From assembly GCF_905475345.1 (NCBI RefSeq), contig NC_066599.1, positions 2,058,501-2,122,500 on the forward strand: DNA of 64,000 nucleotides, read 5' to 3'. The translations under genes were made by a program, and so were the position numbers. The notes under the pieces were generated by a model that searched no databases, was not told the origin of the DNA, and saw only the letters and a list, made by a program, of their open reading frames with translations. This document shows, in pieces, positions 1 to 11,899 of this stretch (position 1 is its first letter; each line of letters begins with the position of its first letter). This DNA comes from Vespula vulgaris. Taxonomy: Eukaryota; Arthropoda; Insecta; Hymenoptera; Vespidae.

Positions 1-155
1 ACTTGGAACGGCACAAACCGGCAATTTCCTCGAGTCCGATTAGAAATTCTCGTCACGATCGACAGATTAGTCGACCGGTTCGTTCTTTCCTCTGTTTTTT
101 TTTTCTTCTTCTCTTGACTTCTTACCTTCCTCTCCCCTCTCTCTTTTTTTTCTTC

Positions 156-225
156 TGTCTCTATTTCTATCTCTATTTCTATCTTTACCTCTATCTCTAT
201 CTCTATCTGTATCTCTCTCTATCAT
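156..225. repeat. (CTATCT/CTATTT)n hexamer-like repeat
   Basis: An imperfect array of CTATCT and CTATTT units of about 70 bp, pyrimidine-rich on the + strand. It explains the long Leu/Tyr/Ser-rich and Arg/Asp-rich open frames on the two strands, which are not genes. Confidence 0.8.
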
Positions 226-463
226 ATGTATATGTTTTTCATTCGAAATACGCGTTCGCGTTGCTTTCTCGGTCACCTTCTCGTAAAAATATATCGACTT
301 TACACCAAGAGTCTCGTTTCTTCGTTGCAAATGGAAGGACAATCCGGTAGGTCGCTTTAATGTCCACCTTCTCAAAGAATTCGGTCTACCAATCGTTCAC
401 CATTCCTTCGAAACGAGCTAACACACTCTCATGAGCACCAAACTTGTCGTGGTAGTTGTCCTA

Positions 464-470
<7 letters not shown>

Positions 471-496
<26 letters not shown>

Positions 497-499
497 GTT
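471..499. repeat. (CGT)n trinucleotide repeat
   Basis: About nine CGT units. They encode a poly-valine string in a short spurious frame. The same CGT/ACG trinucleotide recurs at 6301-6380, 7897-7970, 36949-36976 and 55884-55909, so it is a common microsatellite class in this genome. Confidence 0.85.
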
Positions 500-1221
500 G
501 TGAATCGTACTTGCTCTATCGATTCGAGAGCCAATTTCAAAAGATTACGCAAACTTTCAGGGAACGTCGAGCGCCGTCAAGCTTATACTTTGCTTTCGTA
601 TGTAGACAGAAAAAGAAAGAAATATACATATATATATATATAAAGATCGTGCTAAATTTTCTTGTTTCACTTTTTCAAGAAATCTCTGCGGTGTCAAAAA
701 TGGATATCAGTTCTAACGAAATTAAAAGAACATGTATATATATCCCTTTTAACAGATACGAATAGATATTCTAATACTTCGAATGCGATAAAATATAAAT
801 GGAGACAAATTCTTACCTACTTATTTTCGAAAAAAAAAAAATGAAAGGAAGAGAGAAAGAAAGAGAAAGAAAAATCATGTGTAGTCAAGGAGTGGGATAA
901 AAATGGGGAAAGAGATGAGAAAAAAAGAGGAAAAAAAATAAAAAAGACAGAGAGAAAGAGAAAAAGAGAGAGAGTGTGAGATGGTAAGAAGTCGCAAAGT
1001 CGGCAAATAGCCAAGGGGAAGGTCGGTCCGGTCGAAGATGGCAGGCGGGATAAGTCCTCTCTGATGAGTGTACTCGCGCTAAGAGCGCCGTAAACTCGAT
1101 TATGGACCCAATCTCTTCGCGATATCTTTCCCCGTACAATTAGCTCTCTCATAAAGTGACATTAGCTCGGGTATAAGGTGGCGCGTGTTAACACACGACA
1201 AGAATCCAAGAGTAGTTCTCT

Positions 1222-1224
1222 TTT

Positions 1225-1259
<35 letters not shown>

Positions 1260-1300
1260 TTTTTCTCTCTTTCTCTTTCTTTCTCTCTCTTTCTTTTTCC
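1222..1300. repeat. (CT)n polypyrimidine tract
   Basis: About 80 bp almost entirely of C and T, with a pure CT core near 1229-1256. Pure (CT)n or (AG)n tracts of this kind recur dozens of times across the window on either strand. Confidence 0.9.
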
Positions 1301-1398
1301 TGCACGTTTCTTTCTACGGCACAGCACTGCAAGGCGGTTTAGTTACCAACTTCGTGGTGCGACGCGCTTCTTAACTGCCGCTATTACGTTCCCTAATT

Positions 1399-1419
1399 GC
1401 CGGCCATTTAAATGCCGGC
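1399..1419. repeat. Imperfect palindrome, GCCGG arms around CATTTAAATG
   Basis: The 10-bp perfect palindrome CATTTAAATG (1405-1414) is flanked by GCCGG (1399-1403) and CCGGC (1415-1419), which pair if the single C at 1404 is bulged. The total is 10 paired positions. The role is unknown. Confidence 0.6.
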
Positions 1420-2120
1420 GCTGCAAATAGATTCCACGATAGGGACCGACCAACAGCGCCGGATATATCTCGCAAAGTGGAATCGGAATAATCCGATCCG
1501 GTAATGCACGGTATATATCGTTGAAATCCTTAGAATCGAATCCAATCGAATCGACTTTTTTTCCTCTCTTTTCTCCTATTTTCTTTCCTTTTTTTTTTAT
1601 TTGCTTTTACGATTAAAAGAAAACAAAAAATGTGAGAAGAAAAGAAAAGAAAATGGACAGATCTGTTATGTAGGATTTTTACTTTTCAGACGATCGTTGT
1701 CCCTTCCAAATCTTTTTTCTTTTTTTTTTCTTTCTTTTTTTCTTTCTCTCTCTCTCTTTCTATCTGTCTGTCTCTGTGTTCTTTTAAAAGCAGCTAAAGA
1801 AGTCACTTTCGCTGCGCTAGAGCAACGAACATTTATGGTTGTCACGTACTAGCGCGTTCTCGATCAGTACGGAAGATCGGACACCAAGACGAATTTGGCG
1901 ACACGAGAAACGTTAAGACTTTAGAGACACCGAGAAGGAAAACGCGTACTATCACATAGATCGTATAAATTGTTTTGGATTTACGAGCCTGCTTTGGCGG
2001 AAACGCCCAAACCCACGTGGTTGCCCAAATCGAGTTCTCGAATACGTTTTACGAGTCCTATAAATCTTTTTTCATCTATGAAAGGATCGATAGATTCTAT
2101 TACCTCGATCTATCGTTTCT

Positions 2121-2127
2121 TTTTTCT

Positions 2128-2160
<33 letters not shown>

Positions 2161-2164
2161 TTTT
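2121..2164. repeat. (CT)n microsatellite
   Basis: A pyrimidine tract with a pure CT core and a single G interruption. Confidence 0.85.
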
Positions 2165-2223
2165 CATGAATCTTTGAAATAGCTAGGCAAGTAAGCATGT
2201 AAGTAAGTACTTAGGAAATAAAA

Positions 2224-2480
2224 AGATGCAAAACGTCGTGTACACGTACGAGGTGGCCCAATTCACGCCCGAGCGTGATCGAGGGACGAGATCGAGGAAC
2301 GGATCGTGCTGCGCCCTTGAGGATCGGTCTTTAGCATTCGGCCGCGGCCGTCCTGCGCAACCAAAGACAGCCGACTTCTTCGTGCAACGTGTCGCGACCT
2401 CGCGTCTAACGCGAACGCGGCCGATCTCTTCGAAACGATCGCATTTCGCAACCACGTCCTCGAGCTACTGCCGATTTTCT
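2224..2480. other. CpG-rich, non-repetitive island, function unclear
   Basis: About 250 bp of complex GC-rich sequence stand out from AT-rich surroundings, including the 12-bp palindrome CGGCCGCGGCCG near 2340. Both strands are open across it, the + strand frame starting at 2226 being the longest. Neither translation resembles a protein family I know, and the + strand frame continues into obviously non-coding AT-rich DNA. It could be a CpG-rich regulatory block or an untranslated exon. Nothing decides between these. Confidence 0.3.
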
Positions 2481-2873
2481 CGATCTCAGAAGAGTTTCAC
2501 TCGAAAACGAATCGTTCCGAACAATATCTATATATTTATTGTGTGTTATTATCGCTATATACGTTATAAAAAAAGAAACAAAAAAAAAATAACTAGACGC
2601 TACGATATAACGTGTAAAATATTATATCATACGTTATGTGTTACAATGATGCAAAAAATGATTAATTCAGTGTTTTTGTTATATTGTATTGTAGTCGATT
2701 CTAATTGTTTTTTAATCATATTTATAATTATTTTATATAAATATAAATATATATATATATTAGTATTTATGTATAATTATTAATGTAGTTAAGTTACGTT
2801 TGATAATTATTTTAGATACATTTGTATTATATTATATTGAATATATTTGTATATAAATAATGATCATTATCAC

Positions 2874-3320
2874 GATGACGTAAAGATAAAAGAAATATTA
2901 CTATATTAATATTCAATATAAAATCTTCATAACTTCTCATTGGAAATATTAAATTGTAGACATTATATAAAGTTACACCGGATGATTATAATTCACGGTT
3001 TCTATTTATCGTAGATTTAAAACCTCGGTGAAGAAAAAAAAGATATTAAACTTAGCATCCGAGAGAAATTATTATTTAAACAATTGAACGTTGAGGATAA
3101 TGACGTAAAAATAAAAGAAATACTATTATATTAATATGTAAATATAAAATCCGACATAACCTCTCATTAGAAATATTAAATGTATGATTTAAAGTTATAC
3201 CGAATGATTATTATTCACGGTTAGTAGGTATTATCGTAGATTTAAATTACCGTAGATTTAAAAGAAGAAAAATGTTAAACGTTAGAACGCGAGTGAAAAT
3301 GTTTGAACAATGAAAGTTAA
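2874..3320. repeat. Tandem duplication, unit about 225 bp, two diverged copies
   Basis: Copy 1 runs from about 2874 to 3095 and copy 2 from about 3099 to 3320. Shared words in the same order include TGACGTAAA, AAAAGAAATA, TATATTAATAT, CTCTCATT/TTCTCATT, AATATTAAAT, AAAGTTA, TTCACGG, ATCGTAGATTTAAA and TTGAAC. The offset starts at 225 bp and drifts to about 219 bp through small indels. No coding potential was seen. Confidence 0.8.
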
Positions 3321-3557
3321 CGTAATAGTATTTCCAATACTATTCACCAAGACTTACCTTTAACCCCGCGAAAGTTTCGTCGCGATGAGTTCCACGCGAG
3401 CGTTACGTCGTAATCGGGTTTATTAGGAAGACTCTCGCCGACACGATCGTTGCTTTCACCGAGAAGGAAGAAGAATAGAATAATAGGGAGAATACTAGAG
3501 GGATCAGCTTAGGTCTTTCTCGCGGGTAACCACGTAAATAAACAAGCGTTATATTCG

Positions 3558-3581
3558 ATTCGTTCGTTCGTTCGTTCGTTT
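3558..3581. repeat. (TTCG)n short tetranucleotide repeat
   Basis: Five to six TTCG units, the same unit as the much longer arrays at 12062-12180 and 19883-19927. Confidence 0.8.
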
Positions 3582-4296
3582 GTCCTCTACTAAATCTTTT
3601 ATGTTTATCCTTTGCGCTATGAGATCATCTCTGTCACGTGACACTTCATTTAGTTAATAAAAGAAATCTGTAAGAGACTATTATACATATTCTAAAATTC
3701 CATTCAAACTATGTGTATATATATATATATGTGTGTGTCTATATATTTGTGCGTGTGTATAGATATACATATTTCAAAAGATGCCAGAACAGTTACCATA
3801 CAACGTTACCGAACGAGAGAACGAATACACTATTTCTTTATATTGTATTAATATCTATTTCTTTGCACCTCGATTAAAGTCCACCGTACTAAACTAACAT
3901 TTTCAATCGAAATAACGTTCCTTGCTTTATCGATTCAATAATTTATCTATGAAACGTTTTATCTGTAACATCTCGTATATACGTGTCCAACTGATTACTA
4001 TATCTATCGTATATATCGATCCGCGTAAACGCTTAATGCAAAAAAAGAAAAGAGATCATATGAGAAATTTAATCGTAGCATTAACGATTAAACATTCGAG
4101 TAACGTTTACGAATCAAAGATTCCAAATGTTTTTAAAGTTTTTCTCTCGATCGGTGACGATAGTCGTCTAGACTCGTAGACTCGCGTCGTGCGAAGATAA
4201 CGTTTTCTCGAGGAGAAGACCGGAGGAAGAGGAGAAAGAGAAGATGGAGGGGAAATGAGAAGGGGAAAAAGCTAAGAGGGAGTGAGAGGGAATGAT

Positions 4297-4327
4297 AGGG
4301 AGGGGGAGGGGGAGGGGGAGGGGGAGG
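4297..4327 (+). repeat. (GGGGGA)n repeat, potential G-quadruplex
   Basis: Four tracts of five G separated by single A residues, plus flanking GGG runs, on the + strand. Four or more G-runs with one-base loops meet the usual G-quadruplex rule. Confidence 0.75.
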
Positions 4328-4445
4328 ATAAAAAGGTCCGTGCTGGAAGTTGGACGCGCGCTGCGTTGGAAGTGTCTCTCCTTCTTTCGCGTGCCACGAA
4401 TCACAATGCGCGAGTTCTCGGTTTGCCTCGACTCGGGCTCGGGTT

Positions 4446-4477
4446 TGTGCGCTCGTGCGCTCGTGCGCTCGTGCGCT
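4446..4477. repeat. GTGCGCTC octamer minisatellite
   Basis: Three to four tandem copies of the 8-bp unit GTGCGCTC. Confidence 0.85.
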
Positions 4478-4584
4478 TACTACTCTTTCCTCGCGATAAT
4501 ATCGAGGACGTAGGCAGGACGACCCGATCGTAGATTATGCGTTGCGAAACGCACACGGTAGCGATTCAATAGAGCGACGATCCG

Positions 4585-4720
4585 TTCGTAAGTACGATAC
4601 GTACGATACTTACGTATGGTACGTAGAATAGGTACGATAGGTACGTATGTACGTATGTACGTAAGTACGTACGTCGGAGAGGTAGGTAGGTAGGCAGGCA
4701 GGCAGGCAGGCAGGCAGGCC
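4585..4720. repeat. Compound GTAC/TACG, GGTA and GGCA tetranucleotide array
   Basis: An irregular run of GTAC/TACG words (4585-4672) passes into (GGTA)3 and then (GGCA)7 up to about 4719. The GTAC part is rich in self-complementary words such as ACGTACGT. Confidence 0.85.
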
Positions 4721-5271
4721 CGCTTTGAACTCGACTCCGATTTATGTTAGCCAACTTCCTTCGACATTTGCGCTCTTTCCCATCCGACTAAGCACCACGA
4801 GACTCGATTTCTATCGAGAGTCTGATCGAGATCGATTTAATTTTAAGTAAATAAATTTACCTGGGTTATACTCCAGATAATATTTTTTTTTCTTTTTCTT
4901 CTTTTCTTTCTTTCTTTCTTTCTTTTTTTTCTTTCTTTTCTTTTCTTTCTCATTCATTCTATTCTTTCGTAGCTTCGATTCGATGTAAACGCGATAATCG
5001 ATTGAATGGATTTTTAGTTGATTAATTTTGATTTGTAGTTCATCATTTAAGTTCGTTGTTCATTCTCGTTTAATTAAAAAAAAAAAAAAAAAAAAAGTAG
5101 ATAGATACGTTCGAAGATTATAGATCGTGAGTTTTTCTTTCTTTCTTTTTTTTTTAGATATATCTCTATGAATAAAACTGTTGAGTTACGTTTGAAAGAT
5201 CATACAAAATAGGATGTGTACATATATTTATATATATTACTCATGGTGGTACATTTTCTCACGCGTTTCTT

Positions 5272-5280
<9 letters not shown>

Positions 5281-5315
<35 letters not shown>

Positions 5316-5440
5316 TATCGATCCTACCCTCCCGTTAAAACGTCTCTTGTCTTCGAATAGCTCGTAACGTAGCCCTCCGAAGATCGTAGAAGAATCTCTC
5401 TCTCTCTCTCTCTCTCTCTCATTCTCTCTCTTTCTCTTTC
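5281..5440. repeat. Two (CT)n tracts
   Basis: CT arrays lie at about 5281-5318 and 5395-5440, separated by about 75 bp of complex sequence. Confidence 0.85.
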
Positions 5441-6299
5441 GCGTGAATCGGTCTCGTGCGTCAATCCTTACGTTCGTCTATCCGACGTCGGATCCGCGGT
5501 AGAACTGATCACTCCAGAGCTAAAAGGTAGTACGTCGTCTAGGATGGACGTTTAGGATAGAAGCAAAGCCGAAGGATAGCAGCTCGTGTCTTTTAGCCCC
5601 TCTCCTCCTTCTTTTTCTTTCTTTCTTTCTTTCTTTCTCCTTCTTCCTCTTCTTCTTCTTCTTCGGCGGCGTGCAAAGATCGAAAGGGGATAGACTACAA
5701 AATGCAAGCAAATAGCTCACCCTGACAAATCCTCGGAAGCCATATCGAGCCGGACGGAAAAAGTTTCTGACGTACGATCTTGCCGGCTTCGGACCGTAAA
5801 GACCGGCACCGACTGTCCTCTTCTTCTCTTCCTCTTCCTCCTTCTTCTTCTTCTTCTTCCTCTTCTTTTTATATTCCTGAACGGTGAACGTTTGTTCGAA
5901 AGAAGAAGAGGAAATAAGTAGATAGAAATTTTCACTAGCGAAGATAGATCCTTCCCACGATCCGTTATAGCAAATGCTCTTACGAATTGAGCATTAATTT
6001 TTTCTCGATCTCGATTGTATATAAGTAAGGTATAATAGCTATTATCATACGTATTATAGGTTCGAATACCCAACACGACGGACGCTTTCTCGACGGGTGA
6101 AAATCAAAGCTTCGAAGTTTCGGGGCCGAGTCAGGTAGCCACATTGAAATTTTTATTACCGCGTGCCGTGCAACTTCGGGAGAAACGTACTTTCAAAACC
6201 ACGACGGGGAAAGAAAGAGAAAGAAAGAGAAAGAAAATCAGCATACAATAACCGTCGTTCATTGTTCCTGCTGTTAAGAATTGTCGACTCGCACGGTAA

Positions 6300-6380
6300 G
6301 GACAACGACGACGACGACGTCGACGTCGGCGTCGACGTCGTCGTCGTCGTCGTCGTCGTCGTCGTGGTCGTCGTCGTCGA
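6300..6380. repeat. ACG-to-CGT switching repeat with 20-bp inverted arms
   Basis: A run of ACG units switches orientation to CGT units. Positions 6305-6324 and 6331-6350 are exact reverse complements (20 bp) around a 6-base centre GTCGGC at 6325-6330. The CGT array then continues to about 6380. It is read as Asp/Val-rich or Ser/Thr-rich strings in spurious frames. Confidence 0.9.
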
Positions 6381-7406
6381 AGATCTGCAATTCAATCGTC
6401 GCGATATTCTGCGACGTGGAAGTATTTCGTGTCAGCAATGCAGGAAATTCGATTCGTACGAGAAACGACCGTGGCCGAGCGCGTTATTTAAGATGTCGTA
6501 AATCCGTAAGCAGATTTTCTTCCTCGTCGTTGTCGTCTATCTTCCTGTGTTGTCTTATTCTTCTTTTTCTTCTTCTTCTTTTTGAAAACTCGATTTCTTT
6601 CAAAGCGATTTAAAAACGTGAAGAAGAATAAGAAGAATGAGAATAATAAGAAAGAAGCAAAGACAAAAGAATAGACGAGTTTACCCACGTTGCCGTCGTA
6701 GAGTTCTCTTGAAAATCGCTTAGAAATGAAAACGAGAGTGATCTTTGCGCCACGTTTCGCATGCAAAATGCACCTAACTCCAAGGTTCGCGTAGTTTTTC
6801 AATGACGTCATTACACGCCGTCGTTCCACCGTTCAACGTGTTTCTTCTCTTCGTGTTCCTTTCGCAAAACAGCTTCGTTTATAGTTAGTTTTCTTGGACA
6901 CTCGCCAAAACTCTTGCACTCGTATCACTTTCGTCCAGTTCTTGGAATCGTCGAGAAGAGAATCGATCGTAAAAGTTAACCGATGCGTCAGAAATAGAAA
7001 AAAGAAAACGATAGATCGTTAGATCTATCTCTGGATCTTAGGTTAAGACGGTGTTACGGGCAAAGTGCATATTTCCTTTCCTAGAACGAATAAATGGTTA
7101 ACGAGCTATGCTAATTTAATTCTTCAAAGAGGAAAATCGTGATGATGAGGAGATCGAAGATATTGATTGTTAATACCGATTCGATTGATTATTATCAGAT
7201 ACGAAGTCCTATACGAATATAGATTTTATTATTATACGTACAATATGATAACTATAATTTTGTAAAACGATTGCTATAAGAAATATGAACGCGTTCGGCA
7301 CGTGCGACAGAATGATATTAATTTCAATAACTGATCAATTAATTTCCGAAATGCTTCCGAAAGTAAAAAAATTTCCTACAAAGATTTCTCTACGAAAAAA
7401 AAAGAA

Positions 7407-7409
<3 letters not shown>

Positions 7410-7441
<32 letters not shown>

Positions 7442-7442
7442 A
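7410..7442. repeat. (AG)n microsatellite
   Basis: A GA-dinucleotide array flanked by A-rich purine sequence. Confidence 0.85.
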
Positions 7443-7896
7443 AAGAAACCGAAATCACTAAATAGATATCTAATGTTTCGAATATTTATCAAATTCTAAA
7501 CGTGGTTTGAAAACGATTTGATCTCGCTTTAAAAAATCACTTGACCGAGAATATACATCAAAGATTCTTGATTGCTGATAGTTTCATAAGCTACGGAGGA
7601 AAAAAAAAGAAAGAAAGGCATAAAGAAATAAAGGAAAAGAGAAAAAAAATAAAAATAAAAAATAATAGATTTACTCTCGCCATATTCTATATAATTAATT
7701 CTCACAGTAGGAACATACGGATAGCATGTAGTAGTAGGACGACCAAAAGACATAAATCAGATCACACATCGAGTACGGCCACGGCCGTGTGTTCATCGTC
7801 TCTGGGAAAGTTAGCTCGCAAAAGGAGGATTAACTGGAAGGAGGAAACGGTGATCTTCGCGATGACGCGAATCGTTCGTGAACCGCATCGACTTCG

Positions 7897-7970
7897 TCGT
7901 ATTCGTCGTCGTTGTATTCGTCGTCTTCGTCGTCTTCGTCGTCGTCGTCGTCGTCGTCGACGTCGTCTCT
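7897..7970. repeat. (CGT/CTT/ATT)n trinucleotide repeat
   Basis: An imperfect CGT array of about 70 bp with TTC and ATT variants. It yields Arg-rich and Thr-rich shadow frames. Confidence 0.85.
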
Positions 7971-8139
7971 CTTCGCACGCGAATCAGGGTCACGCGCGTT
8001 ACTATAGCGCCGTCGATATAGTTACATGCTACGGCACATTCATGTGCTAATGTGCGCGTCGGAGATGTTAACGAGTGGACGCGCGAAGCGTTCTAGCGTG
8101 AGAGACATCGATGCACACGACAAGCGACGTTATTCAGTA

Positions 8140-8176
8140 TATGTATGTATGTATGTATGTAATGTATGTATGTATA
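8140..8176. repeat. (GTAT)n tetranucleotide repeat
   Basis: Two adjoining GTAT arrays end exactly at the AGGGTGTTTCAA word at 8176-8187. Confidence 0.8.
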
Positions 8177-8892
8177 GGGTGTTTCAAGAGATTTTCTTTA
8201 GATAGATGTTTTTTGTATTATAAGTAATATACGAACATCCACGAGGAATCATTTCTAAAAAGAAATGTTCGTTTCTCATTGAATTATTGTTTCTTGATTT
8301 TTCTCTTATTTCTGTTATCAAATTTTGCATGAAAATAATTCGAATTAAATTTCAATATTTTCATCTTCTGCATTCTGTTCGACACGTAGTAGACAAATAA
8401 TATATAAGCACGACGAACACGACAGATGTTACTTCTTTATAATTCTCTCTCTCTCTCTCGTTTTCTCCTTCTCCTTTTTTCCATTCTGAAAGCCAAGAAC
8501 GTTCCAATTTCGTGAGTAGAAAATCCCAAGGGATCGTCGTCATTAGGAAACTTGGGAAGAATTTCCAAAATCGGTAAAACACAAAATCGATCGTGCTATA
8601 TCGTATGAACCAAAGGAAACGGTTAACACATCCCGTGAGATTTGTGAACGGTTGAGGTCGAGAGCAAAAGCGTGCGCGACACGAAGAGAGACAGAGAAAC
8701 AGAAAAACAGACAGACAGACAGAGAGACAGAGAGACAGAGAGAGAGAGAGAAGGAGAGAGGGAGGGAGAGGGAAACTGCGAGACAGCCGACACGACCACA
8801 CCGCGACTCCTATAGCACCGTTGGCATAGCTGGACAGGCCATTTCACATTCCCACGTCCTTAATATAGATTGTTGATACGCGCACGAGCGTA

Positions 8893-8954
8893 GAGAAGAA
8901 GAAGAAGAAGAAGAAGAAGAAGAAGAAGAAGAAAGAGAAAGAGAAGAAGAAGAA
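8893..8954. repeat. (GAA)n trinucleotide repeat
   Basis: About 60 bp of GAA units, purine-only on the + strand. Confidence 0.9.
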
Positions 8955-9223
8955 CGAGAGAGGGATCTATGGGATTACGACGACGAAGAGAAGAGCGAGA
9001 GAGAGAGAAAGAGAGAGAGAAAGAGAGAGGTTAAATGGACCGAGGAAGAGACTCGTGGCTCGTTGAAGCATACAAACACATGTGTGCAAGAGATAGAGAT
9101 ATATAGATATATATATATAGCGAGAGAAAGAGGGAGAAAGAGAGACGAAGCGATTTAACAACGCGTGGGTGTGACGAAGAGGAGAAAAGGTTCGTCCTCT
9201 TGGCACAGGTGCCTCTCTTCTCG

Positions 9224-9225
9224 AC

Positions 9226-9262
<37 letters not shown>
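9224..9262. repeat. (GA)n microsatellite
   Basis: About 38 bp of pure GA repeats. Confidence 0.9.
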
Positions 9263-9263
<1 letters not shown>

Positions 9264-9435
9264 CGCATATAGGAGTCCTCTCGAGTCCTCTCGACGAGAT
9301 CGTGCCTATAACGCACGATTACATCGCAAGTGAGTAGGTACGTTCCGCAAAGACCGTAACCGCTATCCAGAAACGGCAGTCGACGTACTCCAGCGACTTA
9401 CTGTTACCACCACGATCGATAGTAGGTACTTACAC

Positions 9436-9437
<2 letters not shown>

Positions 9438-9475
<38 letters not shown>
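9438..9475. repeat. (TA)n microsatellite
   Basis: A pure TA array of about 36 bp. Confidence 0.9.
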
Positions 9476-9477
<2 letters not shown>

Positions 9478-11899
9478 CATCCAAAGGTGTACGGTCGATA
9501 GTAATAATATAGAAAAGCCCAAACGTAGACTTTTGCTTGACTATTTTTCGAGGAAGTCGTATATAAGTAAGTAAGTACTTAGGTACGTTATGCTCGGTTA
9601 ACCTATCGTAAATTTAAGCTTGGTGACACGCGTCATTCCATTATCGGAATGTTTCTTATTTCAAATAGATAATACGGATAATACGAGAGAGGGGGGGGGA
9701 GAAAGAAAATGAGAGAAAAAGAGAGACAAAAAGACACTTTTATAGCGCAATCGGATAAGAATGATAAATCGCTTCTTCTTCGTTCGAGCGTGTCCAAGTG
9801 AAACATTATTTCTTTAAAAAGAGAAGGAAGAAGGAAAAAAAAATAGAAAGAGAAAAAAAAACATAGAAACAGAAAAGAAACTCATCTTTTAACTCGAACG
9901 ACCGTCTGTTTGCCAGGACAGTTAGCTAGCAGCGAACGGAAAATACCGTGAGATCATCGTACATTTTCGTGCGCTGAAACAGTTTCTTTCCAGTTTGAAC
10001 GACAGAGAATCTTAACGTAGATACGATTGCAAAGTAAATGATCGAGAGAGAATCTGGATCGATCTTGATGCGCACGTTGTCGGATCTATCGTCTGTCCGG
10101 CTTAGGATCCTTTTTAATTTTTCGTTTATATATATATAAAATTTGGTTACTTCTTTTTTTCCTTTCTTTTCTTTTCCTTTTCACGATCAGGGACAACGAT
10201 TTCTCCTCCGTCATTTCCTTTACGGTACGTTGGTACAAATCGGTCCAGGATTCCGGACGTGCCGGCTGAGATTCGATACGATACGAACTACTCTCTCGAG
10301 TGGCCCTAAATGGCGAACGTTTCCAATCTCCGCGTTTGTTGTTCTCGTCCGAGTTTGCTGTTGTCGTCGTTGTCATCGTCGTCTCCCTCTCCCCGTCTCT
10401 TCCCTCGCCCTCCTATCCCCTCCTCCTCCCACCATTTCCCCGTGCGAGCCGTTGTCGTTGGCGTTGTTCTACTCTCTATGTGGTCCACACGCGAGACTCC
10501 ACGGGAAACTGCAAAAACTTGCAAACTCGAGGCGACACGCGTGCTTCTTACGCAATCTCCGTCTCTCTCGCGAATCCCGTTGTGTAGGTAACCCCGCTAG
10601 ACCCCCACTCCCTCTTTCCGCCCACCCTACACCACTCTCTTCCTTCGTCCTTCCTCGCCCACCCCTCGACTCTCTTCTCCCCTTCGTATTTCATCACTCT
10701 GACCTATCTTTATTTCTATTATTTTTTGTTTAGTTACTTATGTTTAGTTACGACCTCACTCAAGACCTCCATATTTATCCTACTTTTTCTATCTTTTAAA
10801 ATCATTCGATGATTAGATTCTGGTGCGTGAAAAAAGAAAGAGGGAAAAGAAAAATGTGTACGTATGCGAACGAGGAACGTTTCTCACGTCATCCTCGCAC
10901 ACACACACACACATACATATGTATACATACACACGAATCATATATGTGTATATACAAATATAACCTATATAATCGAATAGATATAAGGATCAATCGGAAG
11001 GTCAAACATTTTCGATTTGTAGGTCACAGATCGAAACGATGCATCCAGCGTCGTCCGATTTGTTAGTTTCAATTGGAACGCGTACCGCTACGCGTGCGAG
11101 CTTTTGGGATTTCGAACCGTTACGAAGCCGCCCACGTGGGTCCTCGTCAGGTGGAGCTCGGAATTTGTGTGTGTGTGTACGTGTGTATGTGTATACATCT
11201 CTCTCTCTCTCTTTCTCTCTTTTTTTCTCTCTTTCGTTCTTTGTGACTCAACGCCGATACGATTCACGACGAGATATCGTCGGCATAAGCAGATGCTTCC
11301 CCCTTCTTCCAAAAAGGTGCGGTCCTCGAATGATTATGCTAAACAGCTCGCACGAGGGTTTTCACAAATACCCTCTCGACATCTTACTTACTCCATCATC
11401 GTCTATTATTTCCTTTCTCTTGATACATCCTACGTATGTAAATAAAACTCTAGGACAATTTGGACAAATAACTGACCAACTCGAAAATGGATTCGGTCTC
11501 ACGGTTAAAAGAGAACCATCGTCGCAAGATTCCGCTCACGCAATGGCCGTCGAGCGTAATGCCAAATCTGTGACGTCCATGTTAAAAAAGAGAGGTAGCC
11601 AAATTCGATTTCGTTTCGGGTCGTATTACTTTTTCTCCGTACTGGTTTGATACGAAACTCGTGGTGGTGATATGAGGGAGAGAGAGAGAGAGAAAGAGAG
11701 AGAAAAAAGCGAGAGTTTGATTCAATGAAAAAATTCGAAGAAGGGAAATATGTTCTCGTACCGCGAAATGTTCGATGATAGAACGAGAATGAGAGTAAGA
11801 GGGACGAAGAAGGAGTGAAAAAGAAGAAAGAAGAAGAAGAAAGAAGGAAGAAGAAGAAGGAGAAAAGAGCCACGTCGTAAATTAGTGGTCGATGAGCGT

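Noticed and set aside
3..375. Overlapping open frames on both strands at the left edge
   Set aside because: They run through the CTATCT repeat and T-rich tracts. The peptides are low complexity (Leu/Tyr/Phe or Arg/Asp) with no family resemblance.
1316..1332. A Cys-Lys codon pair (TGCAAG) as a candidate end of the first-finger exon
   Set aside because: It is followed by GCG rather than a GT donor, and the upstream codons do not encode a C4 finger.
2226..2783. A 185-codon + strand frame
   Set aside because: The first half is a CpG-rich block open on both strands, and the second half reads through AT-rich non-coding DNA. No homology or conserved motif was seen.
6055..6080. GGTTCGAATACCC as a tRNA T-loop
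   Set aside because: The flanks do not form a T-stem, and no upstream D-arm or anticodon arm fits.
10020..10040. TGCAAAGTAAAT as a possible Cys-Lys before a donor-like GTAAAT
   Set aside because: The upstream frame does not contain the conserved Gly-Phe-His-Phe-Gly region expected in this family.
10143..10733. A 196-codon + strand frame and its overlapping frames
   Set aside because: The sequence is pyrimidine-rich with several frames open at once, giving Ser/Pro/Leu/Arg-rich peptides typical of biased composition.
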